This document shows, piece by piece, positions 1 through 12,640 of a DNA stretch of 64,000 nucleotides. Both the position numbers and the translations under genes were made by a program. Source of the DNA: Serilophus lunatus (lineage: Eukaryota > Chordata > Aves > Passeriformes > Eurylaimidae); NCBI GenBank assembly GCA_013399895.1, contig VXBA01000467.1, positions 62,001 through 126,000 on the forward strand, read 5' to 3'. The notes beneath the pieces were generated by a model that saw only the letters and a program-made list of their open reading frames with translations, made no database searches and was not told the origin of the DNA. Each line of letters opens with the position of its first letter. Within the stretch, counting starts at the first letter, position 1.

Positions 1-2584
1 CATCCACTTTTCCATTATTAGAATTTAGTTACAATTTTATTACCCAACCATGAAATTTCTCTCAAAGCTGCAGTAAAGCAAAAGGAAACTAAAGCCAGGA
101 AAGTATTTCAGATATATGAGTGCACTCATAAAAGAGATTATTTCTTTCAGAAACCATCCTCTTAAAAAAACAACCAAAACATAGTTTTGAAAATACATTT
201 CACATTTTAGTCATTAATGTGTGTCAGATGCTTTTAAAGAATTTAATGTAAAAAGCAATTAGTATTTGACTACTGATATGTAACTGTGAGCAAAAATTCA
301 ATACTGGTTTTTAAATGTAATGCTTCAAATGAATTTGGCAATGCTTCCAGACTTTTCTTGCTTTGAAGTTAATGACTCTATGCCATTAACCTTAACAAAA
401 AAGATACAGTACCTAAATTAATAAAATACGAAAGAAATATCACAGTTTTGGGTCCTGATGTACACACTTGCCAATGGCCTGCAGTAATGTCATCAACTAG
501 TACACTGGATATTTTATTGATTCTGCCATAACAAAATCTCATTCTTCTGGAAAATACTTATCAACTAATAAATGGAACTGAATTTAGGAAAGAACTGTTC
601 ATTTCCTTAAGCAATAAACATATTAGAAAATTGGAAAGTTCTAGATATGTTCCTAAAAACACAGAGAACCTGATAAAGCATTACATTTGTATTTCTGCAC
701 TGATGTTACACATTATCTTCCCATTTGTGGTCAGATGTGGCATATAAGAAGCCTGAACTTTATTTTGTCCTGTCAGTTTCGCAGTAAGGACGCCTCAAAA
801 AGCAGGTTACCAGGGTTAAGCCTCAACAAATGGAAGGATCAGCCATTCCATGTGGAATTATCATGAAAAATAGACCTGAAAGCTTATATTCAGGCAACTA
901 TATGCTGAATATAAGACCTGTCAGTCCTTTATCTGATCTCTTTATCTTCATCTCTTACTTCAGCACAATTATCACCAAAAATCTGGAGAGCTCACTTTAC
1001 CTATCTATAGAGACAGAAACCCTCAGATGCTCTCTGGACAAACAGCTTCATACCTTTTACAGATCAGTTGATTATAGCTCATAGCTGCTGAAATAGCTTG
1101 TTAGAGAAGCTATGAGGGACAAAAGAAGGAAAGAGAAAAAAAGAAAATATAAAAGACTGATTTTCCACTTAAAATCTTACACAATTTTTCATTAACAAAG
1201 GCACAAAATAGTTCATCTGAGTAAATTCATATCTTCAAACATTCTAATGTATTTTGCAATTTATATTCAACTTTGTCTCCTCAGCTTTGTATTGAGGGTT
1301 TCTTCTACCTCAGCAGTGGTATCTATTACATTATATTATATAAGGCAATACTAGGATGGGAAGCATTAAAAGCAGCACTGACAGTAATCTCACATGATAG
1401 AAGAGTATTTTTTCTAAACACGCAAAACTAAGCAGATGCACAATGTAATTGGAAAAGCAATTTTTACATGCCTACATTCTGAACCATTTCAGGAACTTCA
1501 TAATACCAACAATTTGTAACAGTTCACTGTGTCTGAGTTTAATTGAAGCAGTTTGCAATGAATATTTGCCAGAAGAACTGTCTCATGTCAAGTCATAAGC
1601 ACTACTCTGAATATTCACTTTGCATAAGACCTTATATTCTAACTAATGCTAGTCAAGCAGACAAGTAAACTGAAGGGCAATCAAACAATACAAATGTAAA
1701 GAGGTGACATCTAATAAAATGAAATAAAAGTATTTTAATAAAATGAATTGTCTTAGTCTTGCAGCTGTTTTGTGAGACTGGATTTAATCTGAGTTAAATT
1801 TAAGTACAACACAAATGCATCAAAATGGTTTGAGACTGCTGATTAAAATGCTACCAGCTTATTAAGCAATCTGTATTTCCTACAAGTGGCAAATCTATCT
1901 AAAAAACTCCAGTCCTGCAAAAGGAATTTTCTTCCAGAAGTACTTTTGAACAGTAAACTTCTTCAACTCTGCAGTATTTCACAAGAAATTTCTGTACATT
2001 ATCACACTTGAGTATCAGAGCAAGTATCTCCTACACTACCTACATAAAAGAAGTTCATTAAATAATTCTGTAGCAATAAAATTGCATACAATTTTGCTGG
2101 TGAATGAAACCAACACATTACTATCATCATGTGACAAAATTCTGAAGTTATTGTCAATTTTCTGATGGGTCACCTGTTGTTCAAGGAAACAGCTGAAAGA
2201 CATTTAAAAATGCTTGGTGTTTCAGACCGAAACAGAAAGTACTGTAACGTTTGATACATTAAGCTATTCTGAAAACAGAATTGTACAATAGAAGTGTCAC
2301 ATAACTGCAAGTCATATTTTAAGAGTACTTCACAGGATAATTTAAAAAATTAAAGCATTATTTCTTTGTATCTCATTGATGTATATCTATATGTTACATA
2401 CAGTGGAATGCATGAAACTAGAGTTTCTTTTTCTTATAATTTGGTGCTGCAAACAACTGTTTGTTCAGGTTATAATTTGTCTGAACTTTTTCCCCCCACT
2501 AATCTGCTTATCTGAAGCCAATCACATGCAGAATTTGAAAGAGATATTCAAAAGGCAAGTGGTAAATGGTCTTTTATTCTTTAA
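1..2584. other. AT-rich single-copy DNA, no gene seen
   Basis: This stretch has no recognisable repeat tail, exon-like segment or RNA gene. The only open frame of note (830-1084, plus, 84 codons) has no family features and a composition typical of chance frames in AT-rich DNA. Confidence 0.6.
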
Positions 2585-2668
2585 CAGAGTGTCCCAGTTT
2601 AGGACACTAGGGGGCGCTACCAACGACGAGAGACTTAACAGAAAGCCAACAACCAAAACCAAACGTAG

Positions 2669-2674
2669 TTTATT
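2669..2674 (-). promoter_or_regulatory. LTR polyadenylation signal AATAAA
   Basis: The plus strand reads TTTATT, so AATAAA lies on the coding strand of the LTR about 80 bp before its 3' end. The sister LTR has the hexamer at the matching place (51485-51490). Confidence 0.65.
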
Positions 2675-3057
2675 AACTACGGGCTATAAAGTGTATAAGA
2701 ACCACTATAAGCATAAACCAATTACACAAAACAGACCCGACAATATTTCACAAAAAGAAAGAAAAAACCAAACTGCTCCTCTGAGCTGGCTGCTGGGCTG
2801 TGGAGCAAGGGAAGGGGGGAAGACTGCCCCGTGGATGGTGCTGGCCCCACTCTAGGAGCTGCTGGAAAATAAGGACAGTGAAAAGGAACCCTGGGGGACC
2901 CAAGGGAGAAATACCACACTCCTGTCACCACTGAGTGGTTCCCTGCTGTCACTGCTTGAGCTCTGGTGATGCCACATTTCAAGGGACTGAGAAGGAGCCA
3001 CTGTGCCTCTCCCAGCAAAGCAAGGAAGCCAAAAAAGACAGAACTTCTGTTCCTCCA

Positions 3058-3066
3058 GCTTTTATG
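3058..3066 (-). promoter_or_regulatory. Degenerate TATA-like box of LTR
   Basis: The minus strand reads CATAAAAGC here, at the place where the sister LTR has TATAAAAGGG. One base change in the core suggests a weakened promoter. Confidence 0.45.
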
Positions 3067-3377
3067 GGGTGCCCGTTCTCGAGTTTTCTTGGGGCACCCT
3101 TCCTGGGTGTGGCACTTTCCCATTGGATGGCAGCACTGAGCGCTGCTCCCTCTCCGAGATTTCACCACAAGGGAAGACGGCATTCCCATCAAAATGCCTG
3201 TGGCTGCACTCGCCAAGAGGAGGGGGCCGCCACTGCTGCCTCGCCACCACTGTGGGGCATCTGGGGGCCACCAATGGCACCGCCTGCAGGGGCACTCGCT
3301 GTCCACCACAAGAAACTGCCGCCATGTGCCTCCACGGGCAGCCGGAGCAGCCACTGGGTCACCGTCATGGGGCACCG

Positions 3378-3400
3378 NNNNNNNNNNNNNNNNNNNNNNN
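3378..3400. other. Assembly gap of 23 Ns
   Basis: Unresolved bases sit inside the GC-rich U3 of the LTR. A G9C6 run at 3421-3435, containing a G6C6 palindrome, lies just beyond and probably explains the sequencing failure. Confidence 0.95.
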
Positions 3401-4070
3401 CCCGGCTGCTGGATTCCCTTGGGGGGGGGCCCCCCGCCACCACTGCAAGGACCATTCCTACACAGCCACTCACTGAAGCCCCTCTCCGTAGCAGCGGCAG
3501 CCGGGACAGGTGTGGCTCTCGCTGCCGCCACCATCCAGCCCCAGCTCCGCAGTGGAAGCAGCGTGAAGATGCTGATGGCATGAACACAGCTGCCGAGCTC
3601 TGCCTGCACCCCACGCCTGCCAGTTCGTTGGTGGCAGGGGCACGGGTCAGCTCTGCCACTTCTGGCCCGCTCTGCCACTGCCCGTGCCGCCACTCTGCCA
3701 CTGGGATCAGCCCCTGCCACTCGCACAGTTGGTGGGACCAGTCCCCACTGAGGGTCCGCTCCCGTCCTCTCCGCACCCGAGTCTGCGCACCTCAAAGCAC
3801 TGGGACATGCCTGGTCACATGGGACCATCAGCCCACCATGCTCCACAGAGCCACAGGTTGAGCTAGGTCAGCCCCATTGCAGAAGAATGGATAGGGGTAT
3901 CCGTCTCCGCTCGCTGCACACCCAGTCCCACTCTGCTGCACCAGGAACAGGGGTCCAGCTGCTCTCGCCTGTTTCCCCTCCTCTCAGGAAAAATGGAAAA
4001 AAGTTTTAAAAGACAAAACCCCTTCTCCCTCCCTCCTAGAAAACCTTAAGGTTAAACCCATAACACAGAT

Positions 4071-7000
4071 GAACATGAATGTTGAGATAAAAATAGTAAT
4101 TGATGTAGGCATTAAGTCTCAAATCTAGAAGATTCTAAGTAATTGTAAGCAATTTTCTGTCCCTTCTGATCCATGTTCTTCGCTTGCTACTTTGATTTCT
4201 GGTTGGCACAAAAAACAAATAGTGCAAAATTGGAAGTTACAATATTAAAGAATCACTTCTAACAGTTACTTAAGTAAAAACATTAAAAAATACACTGCAT
4301 AGAACAATCTTGGCTTTCGCAGTACAGAAGGATTTTTCAGTGATATAATCCACCTCCAGTATATAGATTCTGTGATTATGTAAAAGCCCAATTATCATAG
4401 CATTTCCCTTAAGGATCTAATCATATCAGAGAGATACAGTAAATCCATTCCTATAAAACTTCTAGGCTAATTTCTTCATAAATATATGTGAACTTGCTTC
4501 ACTTAGAAAGGCTTTTCTTTTCTCTTTGAAACTGAATCTGTGTTCCTGCAAACATTTTCTCACTCATCCAATACCACCATTTAGGAAAAAAAAAACAAAA
4601 ACAAAAACAAAAAAACAGAAGAAAGAATATTATTCCAACATTTCTGTATCTTTTACTTCAATCTTATATCTGAAGAAATATTCTTTTGGAAGAACTAGAA
4701 GTTCTGGCTTTATGTTCATGTATTCCACAGTCTCCTGAATACAGCTGCCAGTTTTCAAATGAAAGCTGGTTTTTGAAGGATGACTACTGCTGACTGGACT
4801 CAGCCAATTACAGAAAAACAGAAATAATCGAAACACACTGGCCACACAAAATTAAACGACAGTTACTACTGAAATGGATTGCAATGGAATATATGAGCTA
4901 GTGAATTAGCAAAGACAGTCAAAGAAAGGATTGCTCATTAAAAAAATTAATTCACGTTGTGGGATTTCTTCTCTGCCATGCGTGTATAGGATGATTTTGG
5001 AAATGAACAATATGACACATGACACCTTACCTACCGCTAGACACTTGACTGAGATAGTAACTTGACTTGCAAGATAGTAACCAAATTTCCCTCATATAGG
5101 CAACAAAGAAAGACACATCCAGAGGGTGATGATGACACTGATATTTTACTACAATTACCCTAACTATGATTATATTACCTCATTAATGATGGAGTGATCC
5201 TACAATAAGAATGTAACTCTACCTTAAAAATCTCACTTAAATGGTTAGTTTTATCTGAGTTGTATCCAGGACTGTTTATCAGTTCCTCATCTGTAAAATG
5301 TGGAGAAAAATATTTCCACAGTTTTTCAAAAGAATAAAAGGCACATGGGACACTGAAAGACACAGAAAGGACATGGTGTTGAGCTAGTTTCAGATCAGTG
5401 AACATTAAGTCATCCTACTTCTGATTTACATCAGCAGAGGTGAGACAGACTGCCAAAATGAATTTGCACTATATAATAAATACTCAGTATTGCTGAAATT
5501 CACTGTCACTACTACCATGTATCCACTGACACAGATGTTCCTTATCAATTCTTTCCTTTTTACATATGACAGAATATTCACAGGCTTAGAGTCAACACTC
5601 TATGGGTTGAAGGAAAAAGCAGTAATGCACTTAGAAAATATGACCTGAATAAGTGGTAAGTGTCTAAGGTATTAAAGGACAGCTCAGATGTGTGCACAAT
5701 CCAGTTTTCCCCTTCAGCATTGGTAAATGCTCCATCTTCAGTCAAGCGCCTACTTACAGGCAGCTGACAGTTAGGGCCTGCCTGCATTCTCCCCTAATCC
5801 ATCAATACATAACTGAAGAGAAAGAGATACTCCATCTCCAGAACAAATCTGGAGTTTTTTCAAGTAGCGCTCATGAAGATAGCTTACTTATTTGTCTTGC
5901 ATAAACACATCACTCAAGAAGACATCAAAGAAAGCAGAGCTGCCATAAATCTGATGCTTGCTTTTTTGTTATGATTATTAATCAGCTATTGAAGACAATG
6001 AACTCTTGGCTGAATTTCATGAAGGTCAAATCATACTAAGCTGGGACCATTTTCAAACTTAAGGAAGATGGTATTCCCAAAAAAATAATAAAAAATGTTC
6101 CATATATGTAACTGATACTCAAACGTAGCAACAAGATATTTAGCTCATATTTACCTTGTGTTTGATTACTAAATTGTAGGTATCTAATTTTGATTGCAGT
6201 CCATTAATGGGAAAAGAAGCAAAGGAGTTTGGAATCCAAACTGCTCTCTCTGATGCAGCTCCACAATGTGAACCAAAGCATGGCAAATGGAGGTTTGCTT
6301 TTAAAACCTACAATGCTAAATAAAGCAAATGCATCCACAGTTACTTAAAGGTTCACTCCAACTAAGTAGGAATAATTTTATAAGAAGTATGTAACTGGTG
6401 ATCTAGACAAGGAACAATGTAATGTTACCTGGGGTTGCATGTTGATTAGCTAGCAAGGCAACAGATTTTGCTTCTACTGGTGCAAACAGGAGTCAGAGCA
6501 AAACCAAAAATGCAGTAGGATATTGTTGTTCAGTCATGTTTTGCATTTTAGCCTGCTAATGATGAACCTTAGATGGACATTCATACTTGTCTCTTGGAAG
6601 ACTGGAGCTGAATGTTAGCTGACTGGTGTAAGTTCTAACTGACAGGCCAAAGAAATCCTTCAGGCATGCAGAACATTTTCTTTGAACTGCTATGCTAGTG
6701 ATGTTGAACTAATGTGATTTTGTCATTGAAGCAAGCTCCCTGAATCTTTCTTGTAAAGTGTTCATACTTTTCTGCAAAAGCTGTCAAGAGTTTGAAACTG
6801 GTATTGAGTTCAGAAAAAAAATGGTATTTCAAATTCAAACTATATTCAAAATAAAGTCTGAAAACACTTAGTGCTTTAAAACCATCTATTTTATCTTAGA
6901 AAACCACAGAATCATTTGAGACAGGAAATAGAACACAGAAACTACTCAAGGACCTCATCTTAACCCAGTTCTTTTTCTTATAGTAAATTTCTAAGAGGAA
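4071..7000. other. AT-rich non-coding DNA with A-rich tract and possible MIR trace
   Basis: No gene is visible. An A-rich tract with CAAAAA units lies at 4586-4617. At 5283-5302 the words CCTCATCTGTAAAATG match the conserved core of MIR SINEs, but the bases before it fit poorly, so I treat it only as a possible remnant. The plus frame 5692-5904 and minus frames 5175-5405 and 5578-5787 show no family features. Confidence 0.5.
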
Positions 7001-7005
7001 CCTAT
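7001..7005. repeat. Target-site duplication CCTAT, left copy
   Basis: CCTAT directly precedes the TG start of the LTR at 7006. The same five bases follow its CA end at 7684-7688. Confidence 0.85.
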
Positions 7006-7402
7006 TGTAATAGTCAGTCAGAAGATGGATATTGTCTCAACGTTGTCACCAGGGACTTGGACATTTTCAGGTACCCCAAAACCTGAGTTAAAGCCTTGAC
7101 CGAAGTTTGCAAAGCCATCCTGCCTGAGACAGAACGGCTGCCAGGTGTCGCTCCTTGGACTGAGACTGGAATGTGGTTCCTATGGAAACCAGGGTGCGGA
7201 TACCTTGGGACAATGCGGTGCGGCTGAAAGTGTACTGTACCCATTTCTCTTTTAAGGAGGAAGGGAACGATACAGTTTGAGTCATACACTGCAAAGGGAA
7301 TGATACATCTTGGACTCATTCTCTAGAGTCAGGGAGCCATGGCAGATGAGAAAACTACCCCCTGGCAAAAGGCCACTTGACTGACTGACACTCCTCTTTG
7401 GA

Positions 7403-7410
7403 TATATAAA
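7403..7410 (+). promoter_or_regulatory. LTR TATA box TATATAAA
   Basis: A consensus-like TATA box sits in the expected place between U3 and R of the LTR, about 180 bp before the polyadenylation hexamer. Confidence 0.65.
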
Positions 7411-7583
7411 GAAGGCCTCTTATCAACCAATGGAGAGGAATTCCCCCCCACTGAAAGAATCTACAATGGGTCAATAGGGACACCTCAAGGACTTGTCGTG
7501 CGGTGGTAGCTACATGCCTTTTCTCTCTCTTTCTCTCACTTCGCTTTCCCTACCTCACTTTTCCTGCTGCGTTTTGGGCACAT

Positions 7584-7589
7584 AATAAA
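7584..7589 (+). promoter_or_regulatory. LTR polyadenylation signal AATAAA
   Basis: The hexamer is followed by a T-rich stretch (TTTTGCTGTTTG), as expected for a functional poly(A) site in an LTR. Confidence 0.7.
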
Positions 7590-7683
7590 GTTTTGCTGTT
7601 TGATCAAAGCTAATGTTTTTTGCACTCTAAGATGACGGTAACAAACCATCACACGTCCTGTCAAATTCGAGCGGACAGTGACA

Positions 7684-7688
7684 CCTAT
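7684..7688. repeat. Target-site duplication CCTAT, right copy
   Basis: It matches 7001-7005 exactly and follows the LTR's terminal CA. Confidence 0.85.
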
Positions 7689-8230
7689 CTAATGGCTTTT
7701 CATACCAGTAGAAACACTACAGCTTTATTTTTCAGATTTACAAAACAGTTTTGTTTTTGATGAATTATTGTCCACAAAAATGTTATTGCTATATTTAAAA
7801 TCAGATATTTATATAGTAAAAGACACAACACACAATAGGTTATTAACCCCATGCTACTGTGTAGTACTGAGATGCCTTTACAAGTATATTTTCATTCCTG
7901 TGCTAATTAATGTCAAGGTTTGTAAATTACTTTGAGAACAAGATGAAAACCATATGTTAAAATTTGATGGTTATGACCAAATGACAATATCTGCTAATTC
8001 TCCCCTTAACTTTGTAATATATATTAAAAATATTTCCTAAAATCATCACAAAGATTAACAAAACTCTCTAAAACATGCAAAAGAAGACTAGAAATCAGCA
8101 GTTAAAATTGTTATCAATAGTGTTGTAAAGTAAGAAAAATACAGAAAAAAAGGATTTAAGCTTTAAATCAAAACTGCAATAGCATAATTCACACTTACAA
8201 ATTAAAAATAAAAGAGTTACAGTGTTATAT
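7689..8230. other. AT-rich DNA between LTR and CR1
   Basis: I see no gene, repeat end or structured element here. Confidence 0.55.
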
Positions 8231-9187
8231 CAGGCTGGTGAGCTGTCACCAATGGGGTTCCACAGATCCCCATCTTAGGCCCAGTTTACTTCAACATCTT
8301 TATAAACAAGTTGGATACAGGACTCCAATTTGCCAATGATACTAAATTGGGAGGAGCTGTTGATTCCCTTGAAGGCAGGGAGCCTCTGTAAAGAGAACTC
8401 AACAAATCAGAGGGCTGGCTGATCACCAAACATATGAAAAAAGACAAGTGATGGATTCTGCACCTGGGATGGGGCAACCCTGGATGTGTAGACTGAGGAA
8501 TGAGATGCTAGAGAGCAGCTCCATCAAAAGGGACCGGGGGTCCTGGTCTACGGCAAGTTAAACATGAGTCAGCAGTGCCCTGGCAGCCAGGAGGGCCAAG
8601 CATGTCCTGGGGGGCATCAGGCAAAGCATCACCAGCCGATTGAGGGAGGTGATTGTCCTTCTCTGTACTGGTGTGGTCTCACCTTGAATATTGTGTGCAG
8701 TTTTGGGCAGTACAATATAGGAAAGAAATAAAACTATTAGAGAGCATGCAAATGAGGGCTACAAAAATGAGGAATGGTCTAGAGGGGAAACCATACAAGG
8801 AGCTGCTGAAGTCACTTGTATTGTTCAAAAGGAGATTGAGGGAAGATCCCATTGCAATCTACACCTTCCTCACAAGGTGAAGCAGAGAGGGAGATGACCT
8901 GTGAAAGGGACCAAGGAAATGGCATCAAGCTTTGTCAGAGGAGGTTTAGATTAGATACTAGAAAAAGGCTTATCACCCAGAGGGATAAACCAGGCATTGG
9001 AAACGGGATTTCTAGAGAAGTAGTCATGGCAACAATCCTAACATAGTTCCAGAAGTGTCTGGACAATGCTGTCAGGAACATGGTGTGATTCTTGGCATTG
9101 TCCTGTGCAGGGCAAGGAGCTGGAGTTCAATTATCCATGTGGATCCCCTCCAACTCAAGATATTCTTTGATTATATGATTCTATGAT
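8231..9187 (+). mobile_element. 5'-truncated CR1 LINE (reverse-transcriptase C-terminal part and 3' UTR)
   Basis: The 5' part translates in pieces as a CR1 reverse transcriptase: TNGVPQ then ILGPV and FNIFIN at about 8250-8310, the conserved GVPQGS..LGP..F.IFIND block of non-LTR retrotransposons. The frame 8653-8880 gives SHLEYCVQFWAVQYRK and then a segment rich in ELLKSL and RRLRED, which is the CR1 ORF2 C-terminal region. Around 8935-8965 it encodes RFRLDTRKR, another CR1 landmark. It ends at ATTCTTTGATTATATGATTC and TATGAT (9161-9187), a decayed copy of the 8-bp CR1 tail repeat. CR1 copies are usually 5'-truncated and make no clear target duplication, as here. Frameshifts and stops show it is long dead. 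Plus-strand open frames within 8653-9046 are fragments of this ORF, not cellular genes. Confidence 0.93.
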
Positions 9188-12100
9188 GGCATTCTCTGGG
9201 GGATAGAATGAGGATCTAAAAAAGAGCAGCCATCCCCATGACTCCTGATTGCTAATGCCTGCTGGTAGCCAGTTTTATGTGCTAACAAGATAAGGTAATG
9301 AAGAAAGTCTATGGTTGTTCAGAAAATGCTTTCCTCTTAAAGGAGAAGTCTCAAATGACATAAATCAGGGGAAAAAAGTAACCTGAAATTACTTGGCTAA
9401 TACGCAATGAATACATCATTTCTAAAAGTGTTTGCATTCAAGTATTTGGTAAGAAAAAGCCTGAAAAAGCTCTTCTTACCCTAGATCAATTTAACTAAGT
9501 ATTTATCAAATCATAGTGCTTTGCCTATTTGCTTCACTACTTAAGTTAATTAAACTATGGAGAGTCAAAATCATAATTCTGAGAGCTCCCTGAAAGGAGA
9601 ATGTACATACATGCTTTTTAACACTTTCCATTGTCATATATCCATGACAATGTGACTATAATTCAGCTTCCTTAGGAAGGACAGTACTTGTGCTAATGTG
9701 GCCTAATTAACAACAGACAGAGTTAACTGTGCTGTTTTAACACTATCTATACTTGTATACGGAGAGGTTTGAATGGGGGGACTAGGAAAAGAGTGAAAAA
9801 TGAAGCAGGCACATGGTTTTCATTTGGGGGAAGGGAGTCTGTTATGAAATTTACTTGACTGCTGCAGGCAATGTTGGAGGATTAAATGGAAACTGGCTGA
9901 ACCTAGCTTCCAGTTTATAAAAAGTATTCACTCTATAAAGTTTCCTTATAGCACCTTTTTACATAATGATCTTTAACTACATTCTGTCAGCACAGAAATC
10001 TGTTCATATTGTTTAAGATGCATCTTACTTCAGGAATTCAAAAGATTTTCCTTTCAAATGCAGAGAAGACCTTTAAAGGATGGCTTGAGTCTTGAAGCAG
10101 TGGAAGATATTGTACCTTTTCCATGCCTCATGCTTTCAACTACAGGATTGAACAAATCTATGGCAGGACGCTGATTTTTGTCAGCTGCAATTATCTTTTA
10201 CCTGACTATTCATATGCTATTGTGCATAACTCTCAGCCCATTCAGAAAGCGTGAATTTTCCCAAGAGTTCTACAATTATTAAGAAAAATAGGAAGGACTA
10301 ATATATAAACTGATAATATTTATACTTAATTTTCTTAGTTTGCAAGTTTCCTTTATTTCTGTTCTGGACTCAGAACAATTTTATCAAAATGGTCCTTTCT
10401 GAAATTTACTTGACTCATCAAGGTGTCTGACTCTCCTTTTTTCTGCATTTTTGATCTTCAACAGTTTCGAGCAGCCTCAATTCAGCAAAAGTACTAGTTA
10501 GGAGGAAAAGAACACAACATCCAGCATCAAGATATATCTGTCTCTGCTTTATTTTTTGATGTTGTTTTGGCCCAAATTAATCTCCTAGGCATTTTAAACA
10601 ATAACATTAAATAATATTTTGTGCTTAGAGAAATAAGGGAGAATGTTGTTTCAGGCATGGGACAGATACAAAACCCCTGTTACTGTTCTAAATAGACATA
10701 AGAGCTTAAGAGACTTAACCATTCATTCACTTCTAGAAACATAGTAGCTTTATCCATGTATACAATGTTTCTGGGAACTCAAAGTAGTTATATGCAATTG
10801 GAACTCAGTTTGTATTTTCATAACAGAATCTTTAAAATCATTAGAGTTAAATTCTATTTTTTTTCTAATGAGATATGAAGATGTTGAAGCCTTCTAGAAG
10901 TAAAGGAGTTTTTAACAACATTATCTTTCTGTAAATAATTCCTTTTTGAAACCATAGTTCAAGCTGAAAGGATAAAAAGAAGGAATTCTAGGGTCAAATG
11001 AAGTATTTGTTTCAATTGAAAACTAAGTACTGATATTCATGTTCTGATAAAGTATAAATGAACTTGGTCTCAAAATGTTACTTTGAGATGAAGGATCAAA
11101 AAAGTTCTAAATTGTCCCATTCTAAATGGCTGAAAAGAAATACTGTTCTTAATTAATTTTTTTTTTTATTAACCTATTTAAAGATTTACCAAACAGTTCA
11201 GGTTGAAAATATATCTGCCAAATCAACCATTTGGATTTTTCAAAGAACTTTCCTTATAAATGTTATTCAAATTAAATACTTTACTTAGACTAGGGAGTTA
11301 ATGTAATTTCATTAAGAAATTTATGAATGTTTTTACAAATGCAAAGAAAAGCTACAAAAAGGTTAAATACATACACTAATGTGTAATCCTAAATTTGATT
11401 CATATTTAATCAATACATAAGTCATAATGAAACTGAAATGAAAATTCTGGTCAAAGGAGTTGCATGAAGCAAACAGGTGACACATGAAAATGGCATTAGC
11501 CAAAGAGCATTATAATGACACATGTATTAATTTGTTTATCTGTAATTTTGCAGCCAGAATTATCTCCTTGAACTCCATAAACAATTAACAAAGTTTTTGG
11601 TATCATAACTCAAAGGAGGAAAGAATCAATTTTACAAGTGTAATATAAAATGTGATCTTTATACTATTTTCCGGTAGTAATCAGCACTGTCTGATGTGCA
11701 AGTAATTTGTTGGATTCCAAAGACATTCATGTCTGGCTAACAGTTGTTTGCTGATTTTGCTGAAAGGTCTGTGTCAGAACAGGAATCTATTTGTGGTAAA
11801 ATGGTTCGTGCAGGAAGGTAGGCAGCCTGCTTTCTCATACTGTGGTAATGATGCCTCTTCACAGCAACCACATTTTCCATTTTGGAGCCCTGCTCTAAGT
11901 TATCTTGAAGTCTCCATTGAGGGAACATAGAGGGAAGAGGGTGTATCATCTCCTCAAAGTCTCAGTTCTCAAATTCATTAATTGACCTAAATGAAAACAA
12001 GATGAAAATCACTCTCTCAGCTAAATTAGTAATTGTTTTAAGCAAATAATCGTACTTCACCTTTGTTTGACAAAGATGTCAATATTCTTTGTGTTAGATA

Positions 12101-12534
12101 AACAAGCCTCAGATGATGTTTAGCATGACCTTTTCCAAATATTCTACTGTATTATGAAGAGACAGTGAAAGGAAGGGATATGAAACAGAAGAATGAGCTG
12201 CCATGTGTGCTGCTTTACAGAAACCCTGGAAAAGAGCTATGGCACTAGCTGAATCACAGCTATCTCCTGGCCATCCTTTACCCGGGGTGGTTGATCAGCA
12301 TGTAGGATGGAAAAACTTGGCAAAGATGAGCCTGAATGCTTCCCAGCCCAACTCCACCTACCAACACTGAAAGAGAAGTACCAATCATAAATCCATTAAT
12401 CCTCTTCTCTTTCCCTCTCCCCTGATGTCCCACCTGTACCAGTGACGAAGGGAACACTAATAATTCTGGTAGGGGAGCTGCTTTATACCCTGCAAGAATG
12501 CCTCCGGAGTGTAGTGCAACCCAGCCCTCAAGTC
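9188..12534. other. AT-rich non-coding DNA, no gene seen
   Basis: Only short chance frames (for example 11737-11949 minus and 11748-11930 plus, which overlap) and homopolymer runs such as the T-run near 11157 are visible. Confidence 0.55.
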
Positions 12535-12640
12535 CATGACAGAGACCACACAGGAACTGTAAGGCACAAGAGCTGGGAACAAACCCAGGTTTTCTCATAG
12601 AGAGACCTAATTCTTGAACCCAATACTATACTTTCTTCCT
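12535..12640 (-). mobile_element. MIR-type SINE remnant
   Basis: The plus strand carries GACCACACAGGAACTGTAAG, GAGCTGGGAACAAACCCAGG and then TACTATACTTTC. These correspond in order and spacing to the MIR reverse-complement landmarks: the ACACAGC...GTGGCAGAGC...GAACCCAGG block and the tRNA-like end with CACTATACT. The element therefore lies on the minus strand. It is strongly diverged, as expected for a family that stopped moving before the main amniote lineages split. The minus-strand open frame over 12278-12598 partly covers it and is not a gene. Confidence 0.68.

Larger units (their letters stand above)
2590..4065 (-). mobile_element. GC-rich solo LTR, endogenous retrovirus-like (family shared with 51419-52405)
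   Basis: Read on the minus strand, the element starts TGTTATGGGTTTAACC and ends CTAAACTGGGACA, giving the TG...CA termini of a retroviral-type LTR. It is closely similar along much of its length to the LTR at 51419-52405. The flanks are CAGAG (2585-2589) and CAGAT (4066-4070), a 5-bp target duplication with one mismatch. A polyadenylation hexamer lies on the minus strand at 2669-2674 and a TATA-like box at 3058-3066, about 390 bp apart, as in the sister copy. The long U3 part is GC-rich. No internal gag, pol or env sequence adjoins it, so it is a solitary LTR left by LTR-LTR recombination. At about 1476 bp it is roughly 490 bp longer than its sister. The middle holds 23 Ns, so its true length is uncertain. 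The 5-bp duplication suggests a class III (ERVL-like) element, but that is inference. Open frames inside it on both strands are compositional. Confidence 0.86.
7006..7683 (+). mobile_element. Solo LTR, endogenous retrovirus-like, 678 bp
   Basis: The element starts TGTAATAGTC, ends GGACAGTGACA, and is flanked by perfect CCTAT duplications, which fixes both ends. A TATA box (TATATAAA, 7403-7410) precedes an AATAAA signal (7584-7589) by about 180 bp. A pyrimidine-rich run of TCTCT units (about 7518-7545) lies between them, and about 95 bp of U5 follow. This is the standard U3-R-U5 order on the plus strand. No retroviral coding sequence lies next to it, so it is a solitary LTR. It is not evidently related to the GC-rich LTRs elsewhere in the window. 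Intact ends and duplication suggest moderate rather than great age. Minus-strand frames inside it (7014-7319, 7088-7294) are chance. Assignment to class III ERVL is inferred only from the 5-bp duplication. Confidence 0.9.

Noticed and set aside
2722..3861. Long open frames on both strands, up to 374 codons
   Set aside because: They lie inside a GC-rich LTR, run through 23 Ns, are open in several frames at once and match no retroviral or cellular protein that I know.
5283..5302. CCTCATCTGTAAAATG word typical of MIR
   Set aside because: The word matches well, but the upstream MIR landmarks are not clearly present. It is kept only as a note.
6903..6960. CACAGAATCATTT followed by GACCTCATCTTAACCCAG, like a reversed CR1 tail
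   Set aside because: The GGTTGGAA core of the CR1 3' UTR is missing and the middle does not align.
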